Assembly: GCF_033296635.1 (NCBI RefSeq)
Contig: NW_026944130.1
Location: forward strand, 1-64,000
Length of the DNA: 64,000 bases
Direction of reading: 5' to 3'
Source: Dichotomopilus funicola
Taxonomy: Eukaryota > Ascomycota > Sordariomycetes > Sordariales > Chaetomiaceae
The translations under genes were made by a program, and so were the position numbers. Below are positions 1-12,306 of this stretch, in pieces. The notes beneath the pieces are model-generated. The model was not told where the DNA came from, ran no database searches, and saw only the letters and a program-made list of their open reading frames with translations. Each line of letters starts with the position of its first letter. The stretch's first letter is position 1.

Positions 1-48
<48 letters not shown>
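1..48. repeat. Homopolymer G run at the left edge
   Basis: The first 48 bases are all G, followed by a short G-rich patch to about position 118. There is no telomere-type TTAGGG pattern. Long pure G runs at a contig end are a known artefact of two-colour sequencing chemistry, so this may not be real genomic sequence. Nothing here codes. Confidence 0.85.
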
Positions 49-49
<1 letters not shown>

Positions 50-915
50 GGGGGGAGGGGGGGGTGCCGATGATGGATCGGGGGGACGAGGAGGATGGGG
101 GGGATGAAGAGGGGAGGTAAGATCATACCTAGTATGAGTATGATGATGGAGAGAGTATGTGTGTAGAATGCATACGTTATCTTACATCCGTAGTAAAGCA
201 AGTTTAAGGAATACGAAATATCACGATTCTGCATCCGTCCCCTGGGCGTTCAGGAGACCTGCTTTGGGATCGGAGGTTGGCAGAAGGACGGGTGTTCCGG
301 ACGCAGTGTAACACGGGTATTTTATGCAGACCGCCGAAACCGCCTTTATTAGTCTTTCTTCTCCGTTTGGAGTTCATCTGTCAAACTCTCTGGCAAACGG
401 TGTCTCGGAATCCGTCCTGCTGTTTTGCGTGTAACTGTAATTTCGTACGCTTGGTTTCCAGTCACTCATGGGTTAAATCAGCAAAACGATAAAACAAGGC
501 GAATGGAAGGAGGATTTGGTTCTCTAGATCGGTCTACCAAAATCTAGAAGTTAGGTTTGAAGATAGGTTATTTCCAAATTTCTTCATATTCCTAGAACCG
601 CTAACAAGACCAAGGTGAGGTCTCGCTTCCGGTGTCCCACCTCGGTGACGCCCCACACCAACGCACGGACCACCTGCTTGCTCTGGACTTCGCGTCTGGA
701 ATTTCGAAGCTCCAAGCTCGCGTTCGCAGGCTTGCTTCCCGCTGTTTGCTTTCCTTGCATCCTCCACCCTCCATCAACCAGCCTCGCCGGCTATTCAGTA
801 TCCGGACGAACCTGCGAACTCCCGCCGTTTCACGCACGCCTAGACCGACGACTTTCCCAATTTTTCGAACCCCCCAAAAAATCGAGAAGGGGAAACACCA
901 AGCGACATCAGCACG
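49..915. other. Intergenic: upstream region of the RVB1 gene
   Basis: No supported gene. Short frames in this stretch have no recognisable motif and overlap each other on both strands. The part nearest 916 is C-rich and CT-rich, as is common just upstream of fungal start codons, and presumably carries the RVB1 promoter and 5' leader. Confidence 0.6.
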
Positions 916-2623
916 ATGGTTCAGATTAGCGAAGTCCGTGGCAATAGCCGCGACAACCGCACGGCGGCGCACACACACATCAAGGGTCTTGGGCTCAATT
1001 CCCATGGCGTGGCGGATAAGCAGGCCTCTGGGTTTGTCGGCCAAACTTCTGCTCGCGAGGTATGATTAGATAAGCCACCGAATTGGAAGGACGAGGGACG
1101 GCCGGAAGAAAATTGAATTGGGCAACGGGGATTGTCGGGACTATGCGGCTAACGTGGGCTTTGGGATTTCTAGGCATGTGGCGTCGTGGTCGACCTCATC
1201 AAGGCACACAAGATGGCTGGGCGGGGCGTGTTGCTCGCAGGTGGGCCCGGCACAGGCAAGACGGCGCTGGCGCTGGCCATCAGCCAGGAGCTCGGCACCA
1301 AGATTCCCTTCTGCCCCATCACGGGTAGCGAGATCTACTCGACCGAGGTGAAGAAGACGGAGGTGCTGATGGAGAACTTCCGGCGGGCGATTGGGCTCAA
1401 GGTCCGGGAGACCAAGGACGTGTACGAGGGCGAGGTGACGGAGCTGACGCCTGAGGAGGCGGAGAACCCGCTCGGCGGGTACGGCAAGACCATCAGCACG
1501 CTGCTGATCGGGCTCAAGAGCGCGCGGGGCCAAAAGAAGCTGCGTCTGGACCCCAGTATCTACGAGGCCATCCAGAAGGAGCGTGTGCAGGTCGGTGATG
1601 TCATCTACATCGAGACCAACACGGGTGCTTGCAAACGTGTCGGCCGCTCCGATGCCTACGCGACCGAGTTTGACCTCGAAGCCGAGGAGTACGTGCCCAT
1701 CCCCAAGGGCGAGGTTCATAAGAAGAAGGAGATCGTCCAGGATGTGTCGCTGCACGACCTCGACGTGGCCAATGCTCGCCCGCAGGGCGGACAGGATATC
1801 ATGTCCATGATGGGCCAGCTGATGAAGCCCAAGATGACCGAGATCACCGACAAGCTGCGTGGGGAGATCAACAAGGTTGTCAGCAAGTATATCAACCAGG
1901 GTGTTGCCGAGCTCGTCCCGGGTGTGCTGTTTATCGACGAGGTATGTCCCACACACCTAACCGGTCACCTGCAAAGTGTGATATCGATTATGATATGTGA
2001 CACATGTCCCAATTTTGTAGCCCATTTGAATAGTCCGAAGCTGACCCCTCCTCCGCAGGCCCAAATGCTAGACATCGAGTGCTTCACCTACCTCAACAAA
2101 GCCCTCGAATCGTCCATCTCACCCATCGTGGTGCTGGCCTCCAACCGGGGGATGGCCGCCGTCCGCGGCGCCGACGACCTCGTGGCCGCACACGGCGTGC
2201 CGCCTGATTTTCTGACCCGCCTCCTCATCATCCCCACGCACCCGTACGAGCTCGACGAGATCAAGCGCATCGTGCGCATTCGCGCGTCGACCGAGGGCGT
2301 CCAGGTCACGGATGCTGCGATCGACAAGATTGCGGAGCATGGTGCGCGGATTAGCTTGCGGTATTGTTTGCAATTGTTGACGCCGGCGAGGTATGTGTCC
2401 CCCTCACTTTTTCCCTTTGTCTCGGATACTCGCTTTAGAGTAGGGATAGGCAGGCAATGAATAAGATGCTAACCCAATAATCACCTACAGCATCCTGGCG
2501 CGTGTCAACGGCCGCACCCAAATCGATGTCCCCGACGTAGCCGAGTGCGAGGACCTCTTCCTGGACGCCCGCCGCAGCGCCAATGTGCTGGCAAGCGAGT
2601 CCGGTCAGGGTTTCATCTCATGA
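916..2623 (+). CDS. RVB1: RuvB-like helicase 1 (AAA+ ATPase, pontin)
   Basis: AAA+ ATPase of the RVB1/RVB2 ring, shared by the INO80 and SWR1 chromatin remodellers, the R2TP chaperone and (by family knowledge) TIP60/NuA4-type complexes; nuclear. Four exons: 916-1059, 1174-1941, 2059-2390 and 2491-2623, giving 458 aa, the normal family length. The ATG at 916 starts the conserved front, which runs into the HIKGLGL motif. Walker A is GGPGTGKTALA. Walker B is VLFIDEAQMLD, and intron 2 cuts inside it after FIDE. Sensor 1 lies in VVLASNRGM. The DNA-binding-like domain 2 insertion (GGYGKTIS to FDLEAEEYVP) sits between the Walker motifs. The last intron has a clear GCTAAC branch point near 2468. RVB1 is preferred to RVB2 because of ETKDVYEGEVTEL and KKKEIVQDVSLHDLDVANAR. 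The residue after DEA is Q, where relatives often have H or N. Confidence 0.96.
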
Positions 2624-3338
2624 TCTTCTCTCCCAATGCATCTTTTTGTTGCCAAAATTTGACATGAGGCCAAATAATCCCCCTCCATTCCCGTCTGGTA
2701 GCATACCACCGCCGCAGTAGACTGGTTAGATTGATAGATCATTTCACCGAGAATGGGGAAAAGATGATGAGATAGGCGAGTGGCCAGGCAAAGCGGCTGG
2801 TTGGACTGAATGGGCGGGCGAGTGGGTGGACCTGTGAAAGGGGGGGCCGGTTGTCATTTTGGGGGTGGGTGTCACTGGTGTCACTGTTGTCACTGTTGTC
2901 CTGTTGTTGGCCTGTCGTTGTTACGGGGGTCTTTATCAGGGGGGGGGGACGTAACTGAACTGAACTAAAGGCAACTAACTCGTCACATATCTGATTGTCG
3001 TCTTCTTTTTTTTCTTTTTTGTTTCCGGCAAAATTGTATGATAGAATGACGGAACGGACATGATTTCGGTCGGGTTCTGGGGACGGGGAAGGGGGAAGGG
3101 AACACACAAAACATCTGCTTGCCGTTGTTGGTAGGTAGGTTCTGGAGTTGGCGCGGGCGAAATAGGCGATGGCGATTTGAAACTTGAATTTGTTTTCTGT
3201 CTCTCCACCTTACTATTTTTCGCTGTTTTCGTTCTCTGGCCTGGCTTGATGGGGATTTTGTTTCATCGGTGGGTGTTGGTGTTGGTTGCGTTTACTGACT
3301 GGTGGCTTTGTTTCTTCCCGCTGTGGGTTGTTTGTTTT

Positions 3339-3381
3339 GGTGATGATGGTGATGGTGATGGTGACGGTGACGGTGACGGTG
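3339..3381. repeat. Hexanucleotide microsatellite (GGTGAT/GGTGAC)
   Basis: Seven or so tandem copies of GGTGAT grading into GGTGAC in the gene-free region upstream of the HMG-box gene. It would read as Gly-Asp repeats but lies in no supported coding frame. Confidence 0.8.
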
Positions 3382-3468
3382 GCTGCATTCTGGTAATATT
3401 CGGCTTTTTTCTTTGATGATACTCCTCTTCAACCTCGTCACCATCACCAAGCTATCGCCACCCATTGC

Positions 3469-3520
3469 GGTAGGTAGACAGGTAGACAGGCAGACAGGCG
3501 GGCAGGCAGGTAGGTAGGTA
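3469..3520. repeat. Tetranucleotide microsatellite (TAGG/CAGG mix)
   Basis: Imperfect tandem TAGG, CAGG and related tetramers in a non-coding stretch. No coding frame uses it. Confidence 0.75.
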
Positions 3521-5742
3521 TGCATACTGTTTAGTAGGTAATTATTAACCAACGAACCGACTCAAACCAGCCCAAAACCAACCTAGCCAAAACCAACAAC
3601 AACAATATAAATCTAAAAGCCCACCACCAACAATTTCCAATCCAAACAATCCGGCATTTTTGCCCCCCCTAGATCCCGGCAAACCCCTGCCAAACGCACT
3701 ACTAACTAGGGAAGAAACAGAACAAAGGTAAAGAAGAACAACGCTGTGAGGGGTGGCCGGTCGGTCGGGAAAGGGAGGGAGGAATGCGAAGGAGTTGGTT
3801 GTTGTCTGTTTATTTGCTACTGACTGATACGATGCGATGGGAAAGCTAAGCCTGATTCGGCGGGGACATGGGCTTTGTTTCGTTTTCTTTTTTTTCCCCT
3901 ATTTTCTCTACGAGTTCCTGTTAAGGTACGGAGGTATGATGTGTAATGGGTTGTGCTGTGTGCATGTGTGTGTGTGTGCATGGATGGATCTCTATGCAAC
4001 TTTATGTGTGAGTGGGTGGGTGAGTGGGCGTGTGTAAGTGTCCTACATTCGCATTCCACTCTGGGGAACAGAACAGACAGGACAGAACAGGCCGCAACAG
4101 GCCACAACCATCAACGTTTCCCCCTTCTTTCTTTGAAGAACACAGGCAGGACACGGACACACACGCAAAGAAAAAGATGGGGTCAAGCAAGCAAATGCAA
4201 GACAGGCAGGCATTGTCCCGTGGCGGAGTTCATATTTTTCGAGTTGTTTGGTTTGAAGCCGAGGGAAGATTGCCGATACTGGTATGTACGATACCGGTCT
4301 CCGTCACCGATCCAACGAACCGCCCCATCTTTCCGTATCCATCCCGTCTGTCATCCGTGAGTGGTTCCCCATGCCATCTGATCCGCGGTCTCCCGTCCGG
4401 ATGGATTTCCGCCCGTTGCCATTTTTTGGTAGACTGCGAACGGAATTTAGACAAGTAGAGTCTTGGCTATTTTTTAGGAGAGTGGGGGCAGTTCTAGGTC
4501 CAGGTTAAGTTCAGGGTCAACTGGTCAAGGTCTGGGCTCTCAGTCCCGATCTGGGGAATTTGACAGACGGGAGAGTGCAAACGCTGGGGGCTGGCTGGCT
4601 GGCTGACGGGAAGACAAAGAAACCTTCTGGGATGAGCAACTCCACTGCCCTGCGGCGCATTCCCGAGACATTCACATCAGAAAGAGGGGAGGGGAATTAT
4701 CGATGAGGGCGTGATTGGAATTGAGGGTAATGGTTGAGGGGGTGTTCCAGTTATTGGGGCGAGATTTCTGCTGTCTGTATCTGGTACGTATTTGTTTCGT
4801 GTTTTTGACTAGGTACGATAACTCACACATTTTATTTACTTTGTCTCCCTTCTTGAATGACAACGAAGATGATCAAACCGACTAACACGGCAATAGAACG
4901 AACGGTAAGATTCGTGGCCTACATTACCAATAAGATGGGGCCATTCCATCCGTCAAAGTTGTTGCTGTTGGGGATTACCTGCAAGTCGTCATTGTCCATA
5001 ACCTGGCCCCCCCTGGCCAGGCGTGGTACGATTGGGTGGTATGCAACGGGAGTAAGTGGAGGAACGGACGGACAACGGGATGAAGCTCACAAAGGAGACA
5101 ATCCCTCCCGACCAAGCCACGGTTTGTGACGTATTATTATTTTATTGGGGATGTGAGGACTCTCAGATGAAACATGCGATTCTCTTTCTCTCATTCTCTC
5201 ATTCTCTCATCACCCCCCTCTCTCAGTGTGTCTCTGTCTCTTACTCACCCCCTTTCTTTTGCCTCGTCGTTCTTGGGTTGTCTTTCAAGCCAGTCTGGAC
5301 ATCTTGCTTCCTTCCACAGCCCATGCAAGCCAGGCGGACAGAGAGACACACACAGAGAGAGAGACAAGAGAATACCCGGGGAGACGCCCGAGGAAAAGAC
5401 GAATCATCACCACCGTCACTGATCTGTGGTTGGACCAGATTCGGCCTCCACCCAGCCCTGGCTCTTCCCCTTTCTTATACCCGATCTCCGTTTGTCGAAT
5501 CACACAGCAATTGTTCCAACCGGTGTTCCGAGTAATTAAGAGGGACAAGAAAGAGAAAGTAGAGGGGAAATAAGAAAGGGAACAAACGACAAAACCTACC
5601 AACCAGCCAGCCACCCTTTCATAAATCACAGGTCACAACCAGAGAGAGACACATCGGCATCCACTCAACAAAAAAAGGAGTCCTGACTTTCCAGCCTACT
5701 CCCACCATTCCCTTTGACTGACCCTCCTCGGTTAATCTAGCC

Positions 5743-8700
5743 ATGGCTGCGGTGAAGACAGCCGGGTCAGACCCCGGATCAGAGTTAGTTCCTCCAGAGA
5801 CAACAACGACATCAACAAAAACACCAGATACCACAACCACTACCACCGTCGAAGCAGCAGAAACAGAAGCAGCGACGGGAACTCCTAAAGAATCCACTTT
5901 ATCCTCCTCCACCTCCCCCCTCACCTCTCCTACCACCAGCCCCCAACCTCCCTCAATCCCCACAACCACAACCCGCCCCACAGCTACTGCTCCCCCAACT
6001 GCTGCTCCCCCAACTACTAAACGCTCTCTCACCCGCAAGCGAGCGGCCGCAATCAACACGGAGCAGGCCAACCGGTCAAGCAAAGAAGACGGGGGCCTTA
6101 ACACCGCCGGGACTGCTACGGCGAGCTTGGCCAGCCCAGGAGGTCGTCGTCGTCAGCAGCAGCCTTCGTCGTCAACGTCGACCACGACGACGACTTTTGA
6201 TGCCAACGGGGGGTTGGTGTGTTTGTGTACGCCGGCGCCTAAGGTGCCTAGGCCGCGGAATGGTATGTCCTTGTTTTTCTTCCGCTTATCTCTCAGGTCC
6301 TTACATCTCTTTTCTTGGTTTGTGAGCCTTCTTTTGCACCACTGTTATTCAACTGTTTTGGGAGAAGGGGCGTATATACGACCAAGAGGAATCCCTCTCA
6401 CTATTTAACTCTTCCTATTACTTCTTTCTTCCCCCCATCCCCCTTAATTTTGTGTCGTATCAACACACCGCCTCACTTCTTCCCTTTGTCGTCTGTTACT
6501 GGAATCCAAAGTCACACAACCTCCCCCCCGAGAGCCATTCACAGTCGGTCTAAAAAGGGGGAATCCACCGCACCCCCAACCCAAAAAACACACCTAACAA
6601 AAGAATGAAAGGAAAAGAAAACCCCACTAACCCCCCCTACCCCCTAATACAGCCTTCATCCTCTACCGTCAACACCACCAAGCCCAAGTAGTCCAACAAA
6701 ACCCAGGGCTGGCCAACCCCGAAATCTCCAAGATCATCGGCGAGCAGTGGCGCGACGAGTCCGAAGAGCGCAAGAGCAAGTGGAAAGAACTCGCCGAGGA
6801 AGAGAAACAGCGGCATCAGCGGCAGTATCCGGACTATCGGTACCAGCCGAGGCGGGGGAATAAGAATAGCGGGGGGAGTAACGGCGGCGGTGCTGCTCCT
6901 TTGTCTGCTAGGTTGGGTGGCACGGCAGGAGGAGGAGGAGGAGGAGCATCAAACGACGATCCGCATCGGTGTGGAAAGTGTGGTGGGAAGTATATTACCA
7001 CACCACGGACGCCATCAACCCCGTTCGTGTCGTCGTCGTTGTCGTCGTCGTCGTCCGTGAAGCCTGGAAGTACATCGTACGGCCCTCCCCCAACAACTCC
7101 AGGACCTGGAGGGTATCACAACCCGATGTATCCCCAACAGCAACACCCTTACTATCCGTCTACTCGGGGCGGTGAGATGAGCGGTCACGGTACCAGCAGT
7201 AGCCGGCATGGCCGATCTCATCCGTCCTGGGGAGCTGCCCCGCTCGACAATCTCGACCAGCACGGGGTATACGAGGACTACGAGGGCGCTGTTTACGGAA
7301 ATGATCCTAAGCGTCAACGGTACACTTCCGGCCCTGGAGCTGGCGCTGGCTCTGGCACGTACAACTACCCCTACAACGCTTACCACGGTCACCCACCACA
7401 ATCGCAGTCCATCCCGCATCTTGCAGCACGCCGTCGCAATAGCAACCCATCGACGCCCACGTCTGGAAGCTACCGCTATCAATATCCCGTGTCTGCCTCG
7501 CATTCTGGCCACTCCCTCGCTGTTCAACGTGAGGGTTCAGGACCGGGACCGGGACAAGGCCCGATGCTCCCTCCCCCTCGTCCAGGGCATTCCATCCCAA
7601 CAACGGTACCGCCCACATCAGCCGCCACAACGCCTGTTACCGCCACTGCGGCGTCCACACCGACGTTTTCTTATTCTGCGTCTGCTCACTCTCCGACATA
7701 TGCCTACCGGACTCGCAGCGCCATGGTTCAGCAGCAGCATCACCACCAACAAAACCACCAACAACAGAACCAGCAACAAAACCACCCTCACAACCTCGAC
7801 CAGGGCCAACACTCCTCCACCGCCACGCCAACACCAACACCCACCCGAACCAGCTTCACAGCCGAATTTGTCGACAAAGAGTCCCTCCGTCTTCCACCTC
7901 TTCAAACCCACTTACAAGGCCTGCCCATCTCCCCTCCTACTGATCCCAGCAGTGACGAGACCGGGACAAGGCCACCACAGCCGTCTTCGTCGTCGTTGTC
8001 TGTGGGCAGTACAAATCTGCCTCCTGGGTATCGACATGGACAGGAGAACACGGGGGTGAATGATGACAGGCGCGGCAGCATCAACAACAACAGCCAGGGA
8101 AACCAGGGGCAACAACAACAGCAGCAGCAACAAGTAGTCGAGCAAACACCCGCCAATCCCACGTCAACGTCAACATCAACCTCCATTTCCACATCTACAT
8201 TCCCCTCTTCTTCCGGCTTAGGACCAGCACCAGTACCAGGACCCGGCCCCGGCCCGGGACCCCGCGGGATCAAGCGTGAACGCGACGCCGAGGAAGACTA
8301 CCGCGAGCAACAGCTTCAGCACCAGATTCGTCAGCAGGCGCATCATCATCATCATCGAGAGCAACAGCAACATCATAATCTGCAACAACAACTACAACAG
8401 CAGCAGCAGCAGCAGCAACTACAACAGCAGCAACAACAACAACAACTGCGAGCTGCAGCTGTGAAAGCCACGGTCGCAGCAGCAGGGTTAGCAGTAGGGT
8501 CAGGAGCGTCAGGAGCGTCAGGAGCGTTAGGAGTGTCATCATCGACCGCAGTGTCATCAGCAGCATCAGGAGTATCAGGGTCAGGAGCAGCAGCAGAACC
8601 AGCAGGATCAGCGTCTGCAGTAGGGGCAGCAGCACGCGCAAGGGCGATGCACGGTCAGGAACATAGACAACAAACGCATCAGCATCATCTCCAGCCTCCT

Positions 8701-10566
8701 ATCCAGATGCAGATGCAGGGACCTATCCAGCCACAGACACAGACACAGACACATACGCAGGGTCAGAAGCATACCCAGACGCAGCATCAGACGCAGGGCC
8801 AGCATACGCAGGGTCAAATGCAGACGCAGGGTCAACCCCTCCTCGGCGAACGACAACCCAGCCTCATCTCATCCGAAATAATGCGCATCAGCCTCGAAAG
8901 AAAACTCCGCGCCCTCAAGATGATCAGTCCCCCTCTTCTGACCATGACCACGACCGTGATGGCGGCTGCCACCAGTGGTCCGCAACCACACGGGACGGTG
9001 CCCACGGCGTCTAGCAGTAGCTGGAGCAGAGGCCCGGTGATTGCCGTCGAGGGTCCTGACGCGAGGCTGACGAGGGCTGTGGGGGAGGTTGTGGCGCGGG
9101 CGTTGAAGTGTGCGTCGCCTGTGGCGGAGAGTAGGGGTGGTTGGGAGGTTCGGTGTTGGGGGGGTGAAGGGGGAGGGTTGGAGGAGGAAGAGACTGGGGA
9201 TGGATTTGTTGAGAGGGGGAATGGGAACATGAATAGGGATGGGAACACCAACGCACACGGCCATGGTCGTGGTGATACCGTCGTCGTCGAAAACCCCAAG
9301 CCCGAATCCCGGCGCGCTAGCCAGGCAACGACGACGACGACGGACACAACGAGCACCACCACCTCCACAGGTGCGTTAGCAGGTTACCTACAAACCATCA
9401 CCAAATGGCACGCCAAATCAGCCGAGATCACCCATTTCATCACCGGCCGCACGCCGCGGCCACCACACTCACCACACTCACCACACTCACCACACTCACA
9501 CTCGCACTCCCCGGTATCAGTATCATCCGCACCCTCCGCCAGCAGCAGCAACAGGAGTAGTAGTAGTAGTAGCCAACCCCGTCTATCGACCTCTTCCACC
9601 GCCACAGCCATCTCTACCACAAGCACCTTTTCCTCTACCCATCCACCACCACCAACATCCACAACGACCGACAGCGGCACGACCGCCAGTACCACAACCA
9701 CCACAGACCCTGACGTGGAAAGCCGTGCTCCCCTTCCCCTTCCCATAGCCCTCCTCCCCACAGGTTTCTCCCTCACGCTCTCCGACCACTTCGCCTGCAC
9801 CATCCCCATCCAAGATTCCTATGCCCCCGTCGATCACTGGCAGTGGATGGCTACACTGTGGCGGGGGATTGTCGGGCCGGATTTGGTGGTTTATGTCTCC
9901 CCATCCCCCAAACCACCGCTTTCTTCGGTGTCTTTGGGAGTTGGGAGGTTGGAGGGAGGTAATTCGACGGCTGGGGAGGACGGGGGTATCAGCGGCGCTG
10001 TTGGTGGGGGTGTTGGCGGTGTCGGCGGGGGTGGGAATGGATCGGTGGAATTTCTGAGTCGGGAGTGGATGGTTGTTAAGGTACCACCGGCTGTACCGGC
10101 TGTGGCGTCGAGGATGGGGACGGGATATAGTGATGGGGGGAAAAAGGCTGGCGGACAGAGGGACGGCGACGAGATGGTGATTGTGGACGAAAAGATTGAG
10201 CGGCGGCTGGCGTTTGAGGTTGTGGAATGGGTTAGGGCTGGGGGGTGGCCGAATTCTGGGCGTCGGGGGGTAGGCTGGGCTGCTCAGGTAAATGGTGGGA
10301 TGGAAGTGGTTAGATTGATGGACTTAGACTGCTGTGGGCGACGCCGATGGGACATTGACGGCAGGACGATGGCGGTGGCTGACGAGATGGGCAAAGTCGT
10401 GTTTTCGCGTGGTGTTGAAGACGTCGCCGGGTATCTAACAAGCGGACCACATCGTCAACATGCCAACATGTACGAAGTAGCCAATCCTAGTTCCAGAACA
10501 AAGACACAGATGGCGCGGCCGAATGTTAGCCATTTCCGAGAACATTTCACCGTTGTGGCTACTTGA
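5743..10566 (+). CDS. Large HMG-box transcription factor (Ste11/Rox1 type), polyQ-rich
   Basis: Predicted sequence-specific DNA-binding regulator. Two exons, 5743-6262 and 6653-10566, give about 1477 aa. The 390-bp intron (phase 1, CACTAACC branch, ATACAG end) splits the MATA_HMG-type box at its RPRN/AFILYR start, near residue 173. The box continues NPEISKIIGEQWRDESEE to about residue 235. A CxxC pair (RCGKCGGKY, about residue 281) follows, then about 650 residues rich in Pro, Ser, His and Gln with CAG/CAA tracts. Folded-looking segments return near residues 971 (VIAVEGPDARLTRAVGEVV) and 1234 (DHWQWMATLWRGIVGPDLVV), which I recall from fungal Ste11/Rox1-like HMG proteins. No CDS start other than 5743 is needed. 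Weak donor-like sites near 10288 leave the last 90 residues uncertain. Target genes are unknown; mating or hypoxia-type regulation is only an analogy to family members. Confidence 0.8.
8381..8448. repeat. CAA/CAG tract encoding polyglutamine
   Basis: Mixed CAA and CAG codons, with a few CTA, encode an almost pure Gln run in the HMG-box protein (about residues 750-772). A shorter Gln run lies at 8110-8135. Both sit in the disordered middle of the protein. Confidence 0.85.
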
Positions 10567-12306
10567 GGCTCCCGCTTTCCCTCTGTCCAGATGGCCGATT
10601 CGTCCAGGCCTTGATAACCCGTAGTTCTCGCCTCTCCTACCAGCATCTCAGAACATGGCAAGTATGGCCGCACAGCGTAACTGAAGAAGCGGAATCTCCA
10701 ATGCCTGCTTACCCTCTCGGGCTTCAACTCCCAAGTCAGGCGGCTAATAAAACCCGTTTAATAGCACCCGGTTGTCCTAGACCCCAGGGCAACGCCCGGT
10801 AATGAGCCCCCTGTGTTGTCAAGCCTTTGTTTTCATTCTCGCTGTTGTTGTGGAAACCGATATCGATGGGGAAGGCACTGACTGCTAAGGTAGTCTCAGC
10901 AACTGCGACAGCGGAATCCGCTCTCAGACCTGGTAAACATAACACCCGATGAACAGAGCTCACTCGACCCTAGAAGACAAAACTAGGGAACCAGAACGGG
11001 GGATACACCTAGGACAGGCATTTAGGCAGGCATTTGGACACACCTGGGCCCAACAGAGCCAACCCGTGCCAGGTGGGCGTTTCTTGCCCTTTTCTTCTCA
11101 GATGTTGGCTCTTTTCCAATTCGAAAATTTCTTTCCTTCTCTCCCGTCCATGGCTTTCCAGCGTGTGATCAACACAGAAGAAAAGAGTTCCCCTGATAAG
11201 CTTTCGGAAGACTCTGGGATTGCGCTTCGATCATGTTAAAAGCTCGGACTCAAATATATGCAGCAAGCTGATAGCACCGAGGGAAGGAACGACCTGGGTT
11301 GCAGACATAAGGTACTCCACCTGGTGAAGACAAGTGACTCGACTCTGACTCGACGTTCCCTAGAGAACGGGAGGGTGTGTGGTGTGAAAAGAACATTCTG
11401 AAGTTGACAACGATGGAATATTTGGATAAGGAAGCGGTTGAGGACCCGAAGGAAGCCCCAATGTAGGCCGGGGCCTCCATATTCCTGGAGTCTCCCCTGG
11501 AAGATTTAGATCAAATTGAGATATGTTCTAGACCAGCCGACCCTGGAAGGCAAAAGATGCAGATAGGCCGGATGGATGAACCGTCACGAGATAGCAACGG
11601 TGACTTGAATTCGGAGGCTACAAGCGCCTGGCCTGCCCTCCCCAGGTCGGACCCTGCCCGGTGTTAGTTCCTCGTACGGACAGCCTTGAACTTGATACAT
11701 CCATTAGCGTGGTCCAGCAGCGATGCTGTGGACATTTACCGTCCTCCACAGCCATGTGGTGAGAGCTACAGGGAGCCCGAAACTGGAGAGTGCAATCCTC
11801 CCGTCATCTCCGTGGGCCTGGGTCTCAAGATGCCGTAGGGTGCTGTGTTCTACCCCCCAACTCTCCCACTTCCATTCCATAAACTTCCGTGGCGAGGGAG
11901 GCACTTCTTAGAGCCGATGAATTCAGGAACTGGGAAACCAATTTCCTTATCTCCTCTTGGGTACTGCATAAAGACTAGAAACATCCATGACTCCAGGCGA
12001 CGAGTCGGTGGTGCATACCATAGGAGGCCCATGCCTCATGCTCCGAGTATGAGTAGACGCCCCTCCCCCCAGCCTTTGTTCTTTCCTCTTTCTCTTTTCA
12101 ATAGAGAAAGTTCACTTTCAAGCTCGCTTTCAAGTTCGCGCTAGCAAGCACATCTGTTCAAGCACACAGCAAGCAACCACGATCAAACCAATCCACCAAT
12201 CACGTGACGTCAATCGACCCACCAACAAACACCACTCAAACCTTCTCGCAAGCTTTCGTTCATCGACAACATGTCTCATCAAGTCTAGGCACCTGTTCAT
12301 GACACC
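10567..12306. other. Intergenic region between the HMG-box and dynactin genes
   Basis: About 1.7 kb with only short overlapping frames and no motif I recognise. The last 250 bases are rich in CA/AC triplets and contain TCACGTGA at about 12199-12206, an E-box-like palindrome. I see no RNA gene. Confidence 0.5.

Larger units (their letters stand above)
2624..5742. other. Long gene-free region before the HMG-box gene
   Basis: About 3.1 kb between RVB1 and the HMG-box gene. No frame shows a recognisable domain. It holds simple repeats (a GGTGAT/GGTGAC hexamer run near 3339-3381, a TAGG/CAGG tetramer run near 3469-3520, a TGTCACTGT repeat near 2870-2905, CT-rich runs near 5170-5260) and alternating pyrimidine- and purine-rich stretches. 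The most likely content is the RVB1 terminator plus a long promoter and 5' leader of the HMG-box regulator; long leaders are common for fungal developmental regulators. Confidence 0.5.

Noticed and set aside
1..118. G-rich left end as a telomere
   Set aside because: No TTAGGG or other telomere-type repeat units; the run is pure G followed by irregular G-rich sequence.
1141..1956. Long minus-strand open frame of 271 codons opposite RVB1
   Set aside because: It is the antisense shadow of a highly conserved gene; no motif or splice logic of its own.
1186..2460. Single 424-codon plus-strand frame as the whole RVB1 protein
   Set aside because: It reads through introns 2 and 3 and misses the first exon; the spliced model restores all conserved motifs and the correct C-terminus.
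8270..9368. Several minus-strand frames of 120-180 codons opposite the HMG-box gene
   Set aside because: Leu/Val/Ala-rich frames are expected opposite CAG/CAA and Ser/Pro-coding tracts; no independent evidence.
9466..9500. CACACTCAC tandem units as a CRISPR-like array
   Set aside because: Units are contiguous with no spacers and encode His-Ser-Pro inside a eukaryotic protein.
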